From the NCBI GenBank assembly GCA_021372615.1, contig JAJFUB010000109.1, positions 1 through 64,000 on the forward strand: a stretch of 64,000 bases of DNA, read 5' to 3'. The DNA comes from a bacterium (GTDB lineage Bacteria > Armatimonadota > Zipacnadia > Zipacnadales > UBA11051). This document shows, piece by piece, positions 1 through 7,455 of the stretch; the first letter of the stretch is position 1; each line of letters opens with the position of its first letter. The notes beneath the pieces are model-generated. The model searched no databases. It saw nothing but the letters and a program-made list of their open reading frames with translations, and had not been told where the DNA came from. The position numbers and the translations under genes are program-made.

Positions 1-21
1 GTGGGGGGGCCCCCGCCGCCG

Positions 22-59
22 GTCGTGGGGCCCGTCGCACACGGCGCGACACCCACGAC
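22..59. repeat. Intergenic hairpin at the left edge
   Basis: GTCGTGGG at 22-29 pairs with CCCACGAC at 52-59, and an inner GTCGC at 34-38 pairs with GCGAC at 46-50. The central text (cgcacacggcgcg) resembles the hairpin at 45271-45295, so both may belong to one dispersed repeat family. No gene was recognised in bases 1-182. Confidence 0.6.
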
Positions 60-182
60 CTGTTCCCCGACTCGTACAGACCTCAGCAACCCCCTGTCCG
101 CTCGGATCGGTCTTCCCCCTGGGGAGGAATGTGCCTGGTCCTGTTGAACCTCCCCGCGTCGCTCCATCAGTGGAGGCCCCCC

Positions 183-2795
183 ATGAAGGCTGACGAGATC
201 CGCGAACGTCTGCACGGCTGCGAGATCCTGATCGTGCCGTACTGCCATGCCGATTGGGCCTGGACACACACGCGCCAGTGGCATGTGCTGCGGTACGTGC
301 ATGCCTTCGAGCGCGTGCTGGAGATCATGCGCGACGCGCCGGGCTTCCGCTGGTACTTTGATACGTATGTCACGGAACTCAGGACGCTGCTGGACCTGCG
401 GCCCGACCTGCTGCCGGAGCTGCAGCAGCGTGTGGCCGAGGGGCGCATCGCCATCTGTGGCGGCTTCGCCAACGTGCGGCCCAACATGGTCGGGGAGGAG
501 ACGTTCGTGCGCAGCCTGGTTCTGGGCCGCCGTCGCTTTGCGGCGCTGTTCCCCGACGCCGACCTCTCCACCCATGCCGACATCGTGGACGTGGCTCTGG
601 GGCACCCGCAGGTGCCGCAGCTAATGAAGCTGGGCGGCTACCGGTACGCGCGCTTCTGGCGGCCGCAGGCGGGCCTGACCGAGGGCGGGGTGCCGTACGA
701 GTGGGTGTGGCGTGGTCTCGACGGTAGCGAGGTTCTGTGCAGCCGGGGGTGCTACGGCGGGCTGTGCAGCCCGGACGCTCTGGCGAGCAGCTACCGGGAA
801 GACTGGGCCGGCGCCGTCGAGCATATCTGGCGGACGGAACTGGAGCTGGCGGCGCGCCACTCACCGACCGGCGTCCTGTGGGTCAGCCAGGGCATGGACG
901 ATGCGCTCCCGTTGGCCTCGCACGGCGGCGACACCCCGATTGACGTGCCGGGTTTCATGGCGGAGTGGAACCGGCGCGAGCAGGCGCCGATGCGTTTCGC
1001 GACGCCAGTGGAGTTCTTCGCGGCCCTGGAAGCGCGCCGCGACCGGGTCCCCACCGTCACCGGCACGCTGGACCCGTGTGACGTATGCTACAACGCGGCC
1101 TGGGCCGGCTCCCACGGCCTGTGGCGGAAGCGGGTGGTGGCCGATGGCGAGATCGTGGCGGCGCAGCTGTGGCAGACGCTCTTGGCGCGTGGGGGCGCGT
1201 GTCCTCACGCGCCCGACGCGGGCATGGGGACATGCCCGCCCACGCGGAACGATGGCGCGTCCGGCACGTCCGCGCCCACGCAGTTCGATGCGTTGTGGGA
1301 GAACGTGCTGCTCTTCTCGGCGCACGCGACGCAGTGGCTCTTCCAGCGCGACTTTGACGAGCTGGATGAGCTGGCCGACACCACGATACTGACGGCGCGG
1401 CAACAGCGCCGACGGGCGCTGGAGGCGTTGGCGAGCCAGGCGCAGCAGCCGGCGCAGGCTGCGGCCGTGGTGTTCAACGGCCTGCCCTATGCGCGGCAGG
1501 AGATCGTGCCGGTGCTGCTGACGCACTCGACCGGGCTACCGCAGGGCCTGCAGGTGCGGGACGGTGAGGGGCGGCCTCTGCGGCACCAGGTTCTCACACC
1601 GATGGAGTATGCCGGGCGGATCTGGGAGGCGGAGACGCTCGTAGAAGTTGAGGTGCCGGCGTGTGGGTACACGACCGTATCGTGGCAAGCAGTCGCTCAG
1701 GCGCCGGCCGAGGCGGGGGAGAGGGCCCCGCAGATGGACAACGGGTTGGTCAGCCTGAAGCTCGAGGGCAACGCCGTCGCCGCAGTGGAATGGCAGGGGG
1801 AGGCGTGGCGCGGGCGGGTGCCGTTCGGCGGTCTGCGGCTCTATGATGTGGACGTGAGCGGGCCGCTGCACGTGGGGTCCATCCTGGGCATACACGAGCC
1901 GCAGTGGGGGGAGGTGTGCGTGGTGGAGCAGGGCCCGCTGCGCTGGCGAGCCCTGACCGAGGGGACGGTCGGGCCACATGCGTTGCGGCTGGAGACGAGC
2001 CTGTATGCGGGTCAGCCCCGCATCGAGTTCAGCCTGACCGTGGAGTGGGCCGGGCATGCCGGCTTCCTGGCTTCGCTGTGCCCGCTGCCGTTCGACGGTA
2101 CGCTGGAGGGCGACACGCCTTTCGGGGCCGAGGTGAAGGCACTCGACGACATCCAGTACGGCAGCATTGCCGGGCATCGCTCCGACAACATCGAGCGGCT
2201 GCGGGAGGGGATGTTCTACGCCAAGTCATTCGTCAGTCTGAGCGATGGGCGGCGCGGCGTGACGTACGTGAGCCATGATGGCGACCGCTACTTCATCCGC
2301 GATGCGCAGGAGCGGTCGCTGGCGCAGATCCTGATCAACAGCGTCGGGCCGATCACGGCCGGGTGGGAGCAGCACGTCAACCGCCAGACCAAGGGGCGGG
2401 GGCGGCACGAGTTCCACTGGAGCATCATCCTCCACGAAGGCGACTGGCGGCAGGCCGGGATGCGGCAGGTGGCCGACCGGCTGCGGCAGCCGGTGGAGGT
2501 GCTGCTGCCGGGCGCATCCGGGAGCGGTGCGCCCACGCGTTCGCTACTGAGCCTGGAGCCCGCGCATGTGGTGCTGAGCGCGCTGTACGAGGAAGACGGG
2601 GCGGTGCTGGTGCGCCTGTGGGAGAGTGAGGGGCAGGCGGCGCAAGTGCGGCTGACGCTGCCGTGGGCTCCGGCCGCGGCGGAGGTCGTGGACTTCAACG
2701 GGACGCCGATGGACGCCGCGAGCCCGGAGATCGCCGGGCAGGAGCTACGCTTCGCGCTGCGGCCCTGGGAGATCGTCACGCTGCGGCTGTCGTAG
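183..2795 (+). CDS. Glycoside hydrolase family 38-like alpha-mannosidase
   Basis: Predicted cytoplasmic glycosidase of about 870 residues, without a signal peptide. The N-terminus carries PYCHADWAW with His22 and Asp24, matching the GH38 metal-binding H-x-D-x-x-W motif. Near residue 138, DVALGHPQVPQLMKLGGY matches the GH38 nucleophile-Asp region (D-x7-Q-x-P-Q). The C-terminal half is beta-rich, as in GH38 enzymes. I chose ATG183 because GGAGG at 172-176 precedes it by about six bases. An upstream in-frame ATG at 129 directly abuts its own purine-rich stretch. Two unusual Gly/Ala/Pro/Thr-rich segments (about residues 336-366 and 776-785) coincide with palindromic repeats in the DNA. The substrate is not certain; alpha-mannosides are the family default. 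Confidence 0.75.
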   Translation: MKADEIRERLHGCEILIVPYCHADWAWTHTRQWHVLRYVHAFERVLEIMRDAPGFRWYFDTYVTELRTLLDLRPDLLPELQQRVAEGRIAICGGFANVRPNMVGEETFVRSLVLGRRRFAALFPDADLSTHADIVDVALGHPQVPQLMKLGGYRYARFWRPQAGLTEGGVPYEWVWRGLDGSEVLCSRGCYGGLCSPDALASSYREDWAGAVEHIWRTELELAARHSPTGVLWVSQGMDDALPLASHGGDTPIDVPGFMAEWNRREQAPMRFATPVEFFAALEARRDRVPTVTGTLDPCDVCYNAAWAGSHGLWRKRVVADGEIVAAQLWQTLLARGGACPHAPDAGMGTCPPTRNDGASGTSAPTQFDALWENVLLFSAHATQWLFQRDFDELDELADTTILTARQQRRRALEALASQAQQPAQAAAVVFNGLPYARQEIVPVLLTHSTGLPQGLQVRDGEGRPLRHQVLTPMEYAGRIWEAETLVEVEVPACGYTTVSWQAVAQAPAEAGERAPQMDNGLVSLKLEGNAVAAVEWQGEAWRGRVPFGGLRLYDVDVSGPLHVGSILGIHEPQWGEVCVVEQGPLRWRALTEGTVGPHALRLETSLYAGQPRIEFSLTVEWAGHAGFLASLCPLPFDGTLEGDTPFGAEVKALDDIQYGSIAGHRSDNIERLREGMFYAKSFVSLSDGRRGVTYVSHDGDRYFIRDAQERSLAQILINSVGPITAGWEQHVNRQTKGRGRHEFHWSIILHEGDWRQAGMRQVADRLRQPVEVLLPGASGSGAPTRSLLSLEPAHVVLSALYEEDGAVLVRLWESEGQAAQVRLTLPWAPAAAEVVDFNGTPMDAASPEIAGQELRFALRPWEIVTLRLS
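1189..1279. repeat. Three GTGG-palindrome (REP-like) units inside the GH38 gene
   Basis: Unit 1 (1189-1213) is GTGG followed by a palindrome with arms GGCGCGTG/CACGCGCC. Unit 2 (1218-1243) is in the opposite orientation, with arms GCGGGCATG/CATGCCCGC and ending CCAC. Unit 3 (1254-1279) has the same orientation as unit 2 and also ends CCAC. Units 1 and 2 form an inverted pair separated by four bases. All are translated in frame into a Gly/Ala/Pro/Thr-rich stretch. Confidence 0.7.
2510..2536. repeat. Fourth REP-like unit inside the GH38 gene
   Basis: On the minus strand this reads GTGG followed by a palindrome with arms GGCGCA and TGCGCC. It is translated as a short Gly/Ser/Ala/Pro-rich linker near the GH38 C-terminus. 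It has the same architecture as the units at 1189-1279. Confidence 0.55.
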
Positions 2796-2817
2796 GCGCA
2801 ACGAGGCCGGAACACAA

Positions 2818-2848
2818 GTGGGGCGCTCTCCGGCGGAGGGCGCCCCAC
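2818..2848. terminator. Strong hairpin between convergent genes
   Basis: GTGGGGCGC pairs with GCGCCCCAC, with a further inner CTCC/GGAG stem. It lies between the convergent GH38 gene and the gene ending at 2869, where a bidirectional terminator would be expected. There is no T-run, so it may instead be a GTGG-type repeat. Confidence 0.5.
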
Positions 2849-2868
2849 GATCGTGTCTGGCTGGCGGT

Positions 2869-4923
2869 CTACTGGCGCTGCAGGCGGTTGGGCGGCGCGA
2901 CCGTCTGCTCCAGGCGGAGCTGGCCGCCCAGGGCGGCCCAGTTCAGCGGGCCGATGCGGTGCAGTTGGCCGGCGGTCAACAACTGCTGGATGTCCGGCCG
3001 CGTGTCAGCGCCGCCGGGGTGGAAGCGGCGAAGCTGCAGCCGCAGACGGATCGGCTGGGCGCCGGGGGCGCTGAGCAGCTCGATGGCGCTGCGGTCGGCG
3101 CTGAGCGAGGCGGCCAGCGGCGTGGCGCCCAGGCCCGTGAAGCTGTCGCCCTGCAACTGGCGCTCCTCGGCCTGGCCGATGGGCGCGATGATCCGGATCT
3201 GCTGCAGGCCGGAGCCCTGCGGGTCGGGTAGCGTGGCCTGGGCGTTGAGTTGAGCAAGCTGACTGAAGCCCACGCGGAGGGAGGCGCCGCTGAGGCTGAG
3301 CTGGAGCATGCCGCCGCGGGAGAAGCACGTGAGCTGCCGCGTCTGCCCGCCGGCATTGGGGATGGTGAAGGCGAGCGAGCGGCCAGCGGCCTGTTGCAGC
3401 AAGAAGATGCGGGGGAAGGTGGCGGGGACGGGGCCGAGGCCCATCTCCGGCTCGACCTCCAGCAGACCCGGCACGCCCGCGCCCTCGGCGCCGCCCCGAC
3501 CGGCCTCATCCGTGATGATGAGCCCGGCCACCCGCGGGACCTCAAAGCGGACGGCGCGTGTGGCCCCCGAGCCCTCGGCGGCGCTGTCTGCAGGCCCGAC
3601 GCCGGCCGGGAGCAGCGGCTGGCCGGTGAGCAGGTGTGGGTCGTAGCAGCGGGTTCGCCAGTAGGTATGGTAGCTGAAGGAGCCCGTATCCCAGTTGGTC
3701 ACGCCATGGTCGGGGTCGGGAGCGTCCGTATCGGTCTCGGCGTACGGGTTGTTGTTGTCGTAGAAGCAGAACCTGCGGCTGGCGCCATCCACCTCGGTGG
3801 CGAAGGTCACAACGGCGTGGCCATAGAGGGTGTTCTGGACCGGCCGGCCCTGCATGTTGAGCATGTTCCGAGCGTAGTCCCACGCCGTCTTGTTGTCCTG
3901 GTTGGCGCGCTGGGTCGCGATGTGGGTGGCCATGGGCTCCACCGCCTGCTGGCCCTGCAGGGACTCCACCGCCTCCATGGAGGTCGTGTTCCAGGCCAGC
4001 GTCCAGGCGCCCCAGGTGACGTTGCTGCCTACCCAGTCCGCGTGCATGACGTTGCTGAGGGCGGAGGTGTTGCCATAGTGGGTGAACTCGCGCAGGCGCA
4101 GGCTGAGCTGGGACATGCCATAGCAGTTGCCATTCTGGCCGATGGTCTTGTAGGTGCTGTCATACCAGGTCTGGGCGCTGGGGCGGTGGGTGCCGTCGGC
4201 GAACTCGACGTTGCTCTGCCCGAAGCAGGACCTGTAGACGCTCCACGAGATGTTGGGGTCGCCGAAGTTCGGGAAGCTCAGGCCGTGTACGCCGCGGTAG
4301 CCGCGCTCGGCGACGATCTTGAGCGTACGCACGGCGCTCGTCTCACCAGCGCTGGGCTTGTGCACAGTGATGTTCACGGTGGAACCCAGCGTGGCGGTGT
4401 CAGGGATGCGGAAGAGGATTATGGTGTTGGCCCAGTAGTAGGTGTTCGGGGCAGCGACGCCGTTGATCTGGACGATGCAATCGTTGGTGAAGTTGGCGCC
4501 CACCGCGGCCGCCACCCCGCCTGGCGTGCCGCCCGACGCCGGGGCGACCTCCGTGAGGCGCACCTTGAGCAGCACCCGCACGAGGCTGATGTCCACGCGC
4601 TCCAGCACGGCCTGCGCCTTCGCCCGCGGCAACACCACACCCGGGATACCAAGGGTGTCGGCCAGCTTCGGGTCCAGCATGGCCGCCGCCGTCTGCTGGA
4701 CGTCGAGGGGCAGTTGCCCGTAGGTGGCCGTCAGTCGCTCGCGCACGGCCGGGGTGAGCTTGTACGTCTGCAGTGAGTTGGCGAAGTTGAGCTTCAGCGC
4801 CTGGGCGTTGAGTTGTGCCGCCGGGCGCAGCAGGGACGGGTTGCGCGGCGCCGCCAGGGCCAGGCCCGCCGTGCACACGAGCACGAACAGGAGCGCAACA
4901 CCTCTCTTGGGCAGATTCGGCAT
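2869..4923 (-). CDS. Secreted protein with IPT/TIG-like domain and possible cysteine-peptidase core
   Basis: The product has 684 residues and a Sec signal peptide (hydrophobic residues about 9-25, ending ALAA). Around residues 125-190 there is a beta-sandwich-like segment similar to IPT/TIG repeats. Next comes NGNCYGMS with Cys267, YGHAVVTF with His369, and FYDNNNP with Asp389/Asn390. The order Cys, His, Asp/Asn and their spacing match papain-like or transglutaminase-like peptidases. I infer a secreted peptidase-like domain but did not assign a named family. The C-terminal 250 residues look beta-rich. The start ATG4923 has GGGAGGT (4931-4937) seven bases upstream; an upstream GTG at 4932 overlaps that site and was rejected. 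Confidence 0.6.
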   Translation of the reverse strand: MPNLPKRGVALLFVLVCTAGLALAAPRNPSLLRPAAQLNAQALKLNFANSLQTYKLTPAVRERLTATYGQLPLDVQQTAAAMLDPKLADTLGIPGVVLPRAKAQAVLERVDISLVRVLLKVRLTEVAPASGGTPGGVAAAVGANFTNDCIVQINGVAAPNTYYWANTIILFRIPDTATLGSTVNITVHKPSAGETSAVRTLKIVAERGYRGVHGLSFPNFGDPNISWSVYRSCFGQSNVEFADGTHRPSAQTWYDSTYKTIGQNGNCYGMSQLSLRLREFTHYGNTSALSNVMHADWVGSNVTWGAWTLAWNTTSMEAVESLQGQQAVEPMATHIATQRANQDNKTAWDYARNMLNMQGRPVQNTLYGHAVVTFATEVDGASRRFCFYDNNNPYAETDTDAPDPDHGVTNWDTGSFSYHTYWRTRCYDPHLLTGQPLLPAGVGPADSAAEGSGATRAVRFEVPRVAGLIITDEAGRGGAEGAGVPGLLEVEPEMGLGPVPATFPRIFLLQQAAGRSLAFTIPNAGGQTRQLTCFSRGGMLQLSLSGASLRVGFSQLAQLNAQATLPDPQGSGLQQIRIIAPIGQAEERQLQGDSFTGLGATPLAASLSADRSAIELLSAPGAQPIRLRLQLRRFHPGGADTRPDIQQLLTAGQLHRIGPLNWAALGGQLRLEQTVAPPNRLQRQ

Positions 4924-4964
4924 GCAGACCACCTCCCATCAGTAGTCGGACACACGTGCCGCCA

Positions 4965-6458
4965 TCAGGCGCCGTAGTAGTCGCTCAGACTCTCCAGGGC
5001 CCGGCGATAGCGCGCGTACTGCTCGTCGTAGAAGCCGCGGTCGGCAGACGGCTCGACCGTGGCCTGAGCGCCGGTCATCCGCTCCTGCGCCTCACTCAAA
5101 CTGGAGTATACCCCGGCCCCGAGCATGGCGAACATGGCCGCGCCGACCACGGTGGCCTCCTTCTGCTCGATGGTAATCATCGGCAGGCCGGTGACATCGG
5201 CGCGGAGCTGGTTCCACAGGGCGTTCTTGCTGCCGCCGCCGACCACGCGCACCAACTCGGGCTGCGCACCCACCGAGGACCGCAGCACCTCGAGGGCGTG
5301 GCGGAACTGGTAGGTGAGGCCCTCCAGCACCCCCCGGTAGACCTGCCCCGGGGTCGTGGTGATGTTCAGGCCCAGGACCGTGCCCTGGGTGTGGTAGCGC
5401 TTGGCCGGGCCGGTGGAGGAGACGAAGCTGGGCAGGACGCTGACCCCGCCCGCCCCCGGGCCCGCCTCGGAGGCCTCGGCCGCCAGCTTGGCATAGGCCG
5501 CCTCACCTGTGCCGAGGTCGTGGTAGAAGTAGTCGCGGATCCATTCCAGCACGCCGGAGCCCATCATCAGGAGCTGGGGGTTGTAGACCCCCGGCACGGC
5601 GTCACATTCCACGAGCACCCCGTCCTCAAACCCCTGGCGCGTGGCCTGGAAGTTGCCCTGGCGGAGCATCAGGATCTCCCACGTGCCCGAGGAGAGGATC
5701 GCCTCCCCGGCCTGGGCGCCCGAGCCAATGGCGGCGAACTGCGTGTCGTGGCCGGCGGCGACGACAGGTATGCCGGAGGGGAGGCCGGTAGCCATGGCGG
5801 CCGCGGCCGACAGGTGGCCGATGACGTCGCCCGGCAGCACCCAGCGCGGGAAGAACGACGGCTCCAGGCCGGCTAGCTTCAGCAGGGGCGCGGACCAGTC
5901 GCCCTGCGCCATGTCCATGGCCATCATCGTGCCGGCCGCGGTGCGCTCGATGGAGCGCTCGCCGCACAGCAGGAACGACAGCAGGCCGGGCATCATCAGC
6001 CACTGCGTGCCGTCGAGAGTCTGCGGCTCGTGCTCGCGCAGCCAGATGAGCTTGAGCAGCGTGTTGAAGGGGATGATCTGGTAGCCGGTCGTGGCGTAGA
6101 AGTCCCACGCGGGCAGATAGTCGTCGAGGTGTTTGATGATCTCCTCGGTGCGGTTGTCCTGCCAGCAGATGGGGGGATAGGCGAGCGAGCCATCCGGCCG
6201 CACAGGCGCGCCATCGGCGCCCCAGGTGGTCAGGTTGACCGCCCGGATGTCGTCAGCCTGGTTGGCGACCTCGTGGCACACCTCGCAGATCTTGCCCCAC
6301 AGCGCCTCCATGTCCCAGATGATATGGCCGCGGGGCTGGCCGGGCTGGGCTACCGGCTCGTTCGGGCGGCCGGCGCTGGCCACGATCTGGCCGTTCTCAT
6401 CCACGGCGATGGCGCGGAGGTTGGTGGAACCACAGTCAATGACGACGACGCGGGGCAT
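4965..6458 (-). CDS. fucK: L-fuculokinase (FGGY carbohydrate kinase)
   Basis: Phosphorylates L-fuculose to L-fuculose 1-phosphate in the cytoplasm. The 497-residue length is typical of FGGY kinases. Motifs resembling E. coli FucK rather than xylulokinase include VIDCGSTNLRAIAV at the N-terminus, AGHDTQFA (catalytic Asp region), SSGTWEILM, GVLEWIRDYF and VGGGSKNALWNQL. The start ATG6458 fits family N-termini and has AAGGGTGA upstream. Fucose isomerase and fuculose-1-phosphate aldolase genes were not found nearby, but a GH29 fucosidase lies at 58643. A related sugar such as L-rhamnulose cannot be excluded. Confidence 0.82.
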   Translation of the reverse strand: MPRVVVIDCGSTNLRAIAVDENGQIVASAGRPNEPVAQPGQPRGHIIWDMEALWGKICEVCHEVANQADDIRAVNLTTWGADGAPVRPDGSLAYPPICWQDNRTEEIIKHLDDYLPAWDFYATTGYQIIPFNTLLKLIWLREHEPQTLDGTQWLMMPGLLSFLLCGERSIERTAAGTMMAMDMAQGDWSAPLLKLAGLEPSFFPRWVLPGDVIGHLSAAAAMATGLPSGIPVVAAGHDTQFAAIGSGAQAGEAILSSGTWEILMLRQGNFQATRQGFEDGVLVECDAVPGVYNPQLLMMGSGVLEWIRDYFYHDLGTGEAAYAKLAAEASEAGPGAGGVSVLPSFVSSTGPAKRYHTQGTVLGLNITTTPGQVYRGVLEGLTYQFRHALEVLRSSVGAQPELVRVVGGGSKNALWNQLRADVTGLPMITIEQKEATVVGAAMFAMLGAGVYSSLSEAQERMTGAQATVEPSADRGFYDEQYARYRRALESLSDYYGA

Positions 6459-6634
6459 AGGATCACCCTTCTTGTCGGGGGTATCGGTGCAGCCTACACG
6501 AGAGTATTCCGCGCGCAAGCGACGGCCCCTCCTGGCGAGTGCTCGTGGGAAGGACAGAAGGAAAGTGGTAAGACATCGCGAAGTATTCTGTGGCACCTGC
6601 CGGAGGACAGCACCACACTAAGGAGGCACGCAAG

Positions 6635-7294
6635 ATGAGACGTGGCTTCACGCTGATCGAGTTGCTGGTTGTCATTGCGATCATCGCCATCCTGGCGGCG
6701 ATCCTGTTCCCCGTGTTCGCCAAGGCCCGCGAGAAGGCGCGGCAGACGAGCTGCTTGAGCAATGTCAAGCAGTTGGCCCTGGCGCTCATCCAGTACGCTC
6801 AGGACTACGACGAGCGCATGGCCGCCTATCTCCCGCCATGGACCAACCCCGCGACGCCGGGCGGATACACGGACTGGTGGAGCGGGATGTACCCGTATGT
6901 GAAGAACGTTCAGTGCTACGTCTGCCCCAGCTACCCCCGCACATTGACAACCTGGACGTACAATAGCCACGTGTTCCCGCTGATGCCCTCATACGGGATG
7001 AACCAGTCGCTATACGGCATTGCGCTGGCCAGCATCCGCTACCCGGCTGACTGCATCGCCCTGGGTGATGCCTGCCATCCCATGGGCGGCGACTGGCGGA
7101 TCGCCTGGCCGAAGTGCCCCTCGGTTCTGCCCGGATCGGGGAACCCGTGCACGGTCCGCACCACGCCCTCGGCGCAGGAGCCGTCCACCGTCCACAACGG
7201 TGGCTCGAACTGCGCCATGTGTGACGGCCACGCCAAGTGGCTCAAGTCCACCACCATCTACGACAACGCCTCGGGCAAGTACTTCGCCCCGTAG
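6635..7294 (+). CDS. Type II pseudopilin-like protein with H-x9-DG motif (DUF1559-type)
   Basis: The 219-residue product begins [16 protein letters not shown], a class III prepilin leader that would be cleaved after the Gly and methylated at Phe, followed by one N-terminal transmembrane helix. After the helix come [14 protein letters not shown] and QDYDE. Near the C-terminus [18 protein letters not shown] fits the H-x9-DG signature. ATG6635 follows AAGGAGG with good spacing. Such proteins occur in large paralogous families in Armatimonadota and Planctomycetota; their role is unclear, but a surface pseudopilin is likely. Confidence 0.85.
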   Translation: MRRGFTLIELLVVIAIIAILAAILFPVFAKAREKARQTSCLSNVKQLALALIQYAQDYDERMAAYLPPWTNPATPGGYTDWWSGMYPYVKNVQCYVCPSYPRTLTTWTYNSHVFPLMPSYGMNQSLYGIALASIRYPADCIALGDACHPMGGDWRIAWPKCPSVLPGSGNPCTVRTTPSAQEPSTVHNGGSNCAMCDGHAKWLKSTTIYDNASGKYFAP

Positions 7295-7313
7295 CTGGTG
7301 GTCGTGAGGCGAC

Positions 7314-7349
7314 GAAGCCCGTGGGCCATGTGGTCCACGGGCTTCTTTG
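7314..7349 (+). terminator. Rho-independent terminator after the pseudopilin gene
   Basis: GAAGCCCGTGG at 7314-7324 pairs perfectly with CCACGGGCTTC at 7335-7345 around a ten-base loop, followed by a short T-run at 7346-7348. It lies 20 bases after the pseudopilin stop codon. Confidence 0.85.
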
Positions 7350-7362
7350 TGGGTGACGGCTT

Positions 7363-7455
7363 GCGGCTCTGGAAAGCCGCGCTCCAGACGGCTGCCGGCT
7401 GGAAGCCGGCGCTCCTACGGCTACGGCTGCGGGCTGGAAAGCCCGCGGTCCCTAC
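7363..7455. repeat. Three tandem REP-like palindromes
   Basis: Units lie at 7363-7389, 7394-7418 and 7429-7455. On the minus strand the last two read GTAG, a short GGAC/GAGC-type spacer, then a GC-rich palindrome with a TTCCA centre. The first unit is degenerate. The last unit supplies the TAG stop codon of the beta-helix gene ending at 7452. Confidence 0.7.

Noticed and set aside
3250-4776. A 508-residue plus-strand frame in the gene at 2869-4923
   Set aside because: It is antisense to a protein with a signal peptide and candidate catalytic motifs, and is itself low in complexity.
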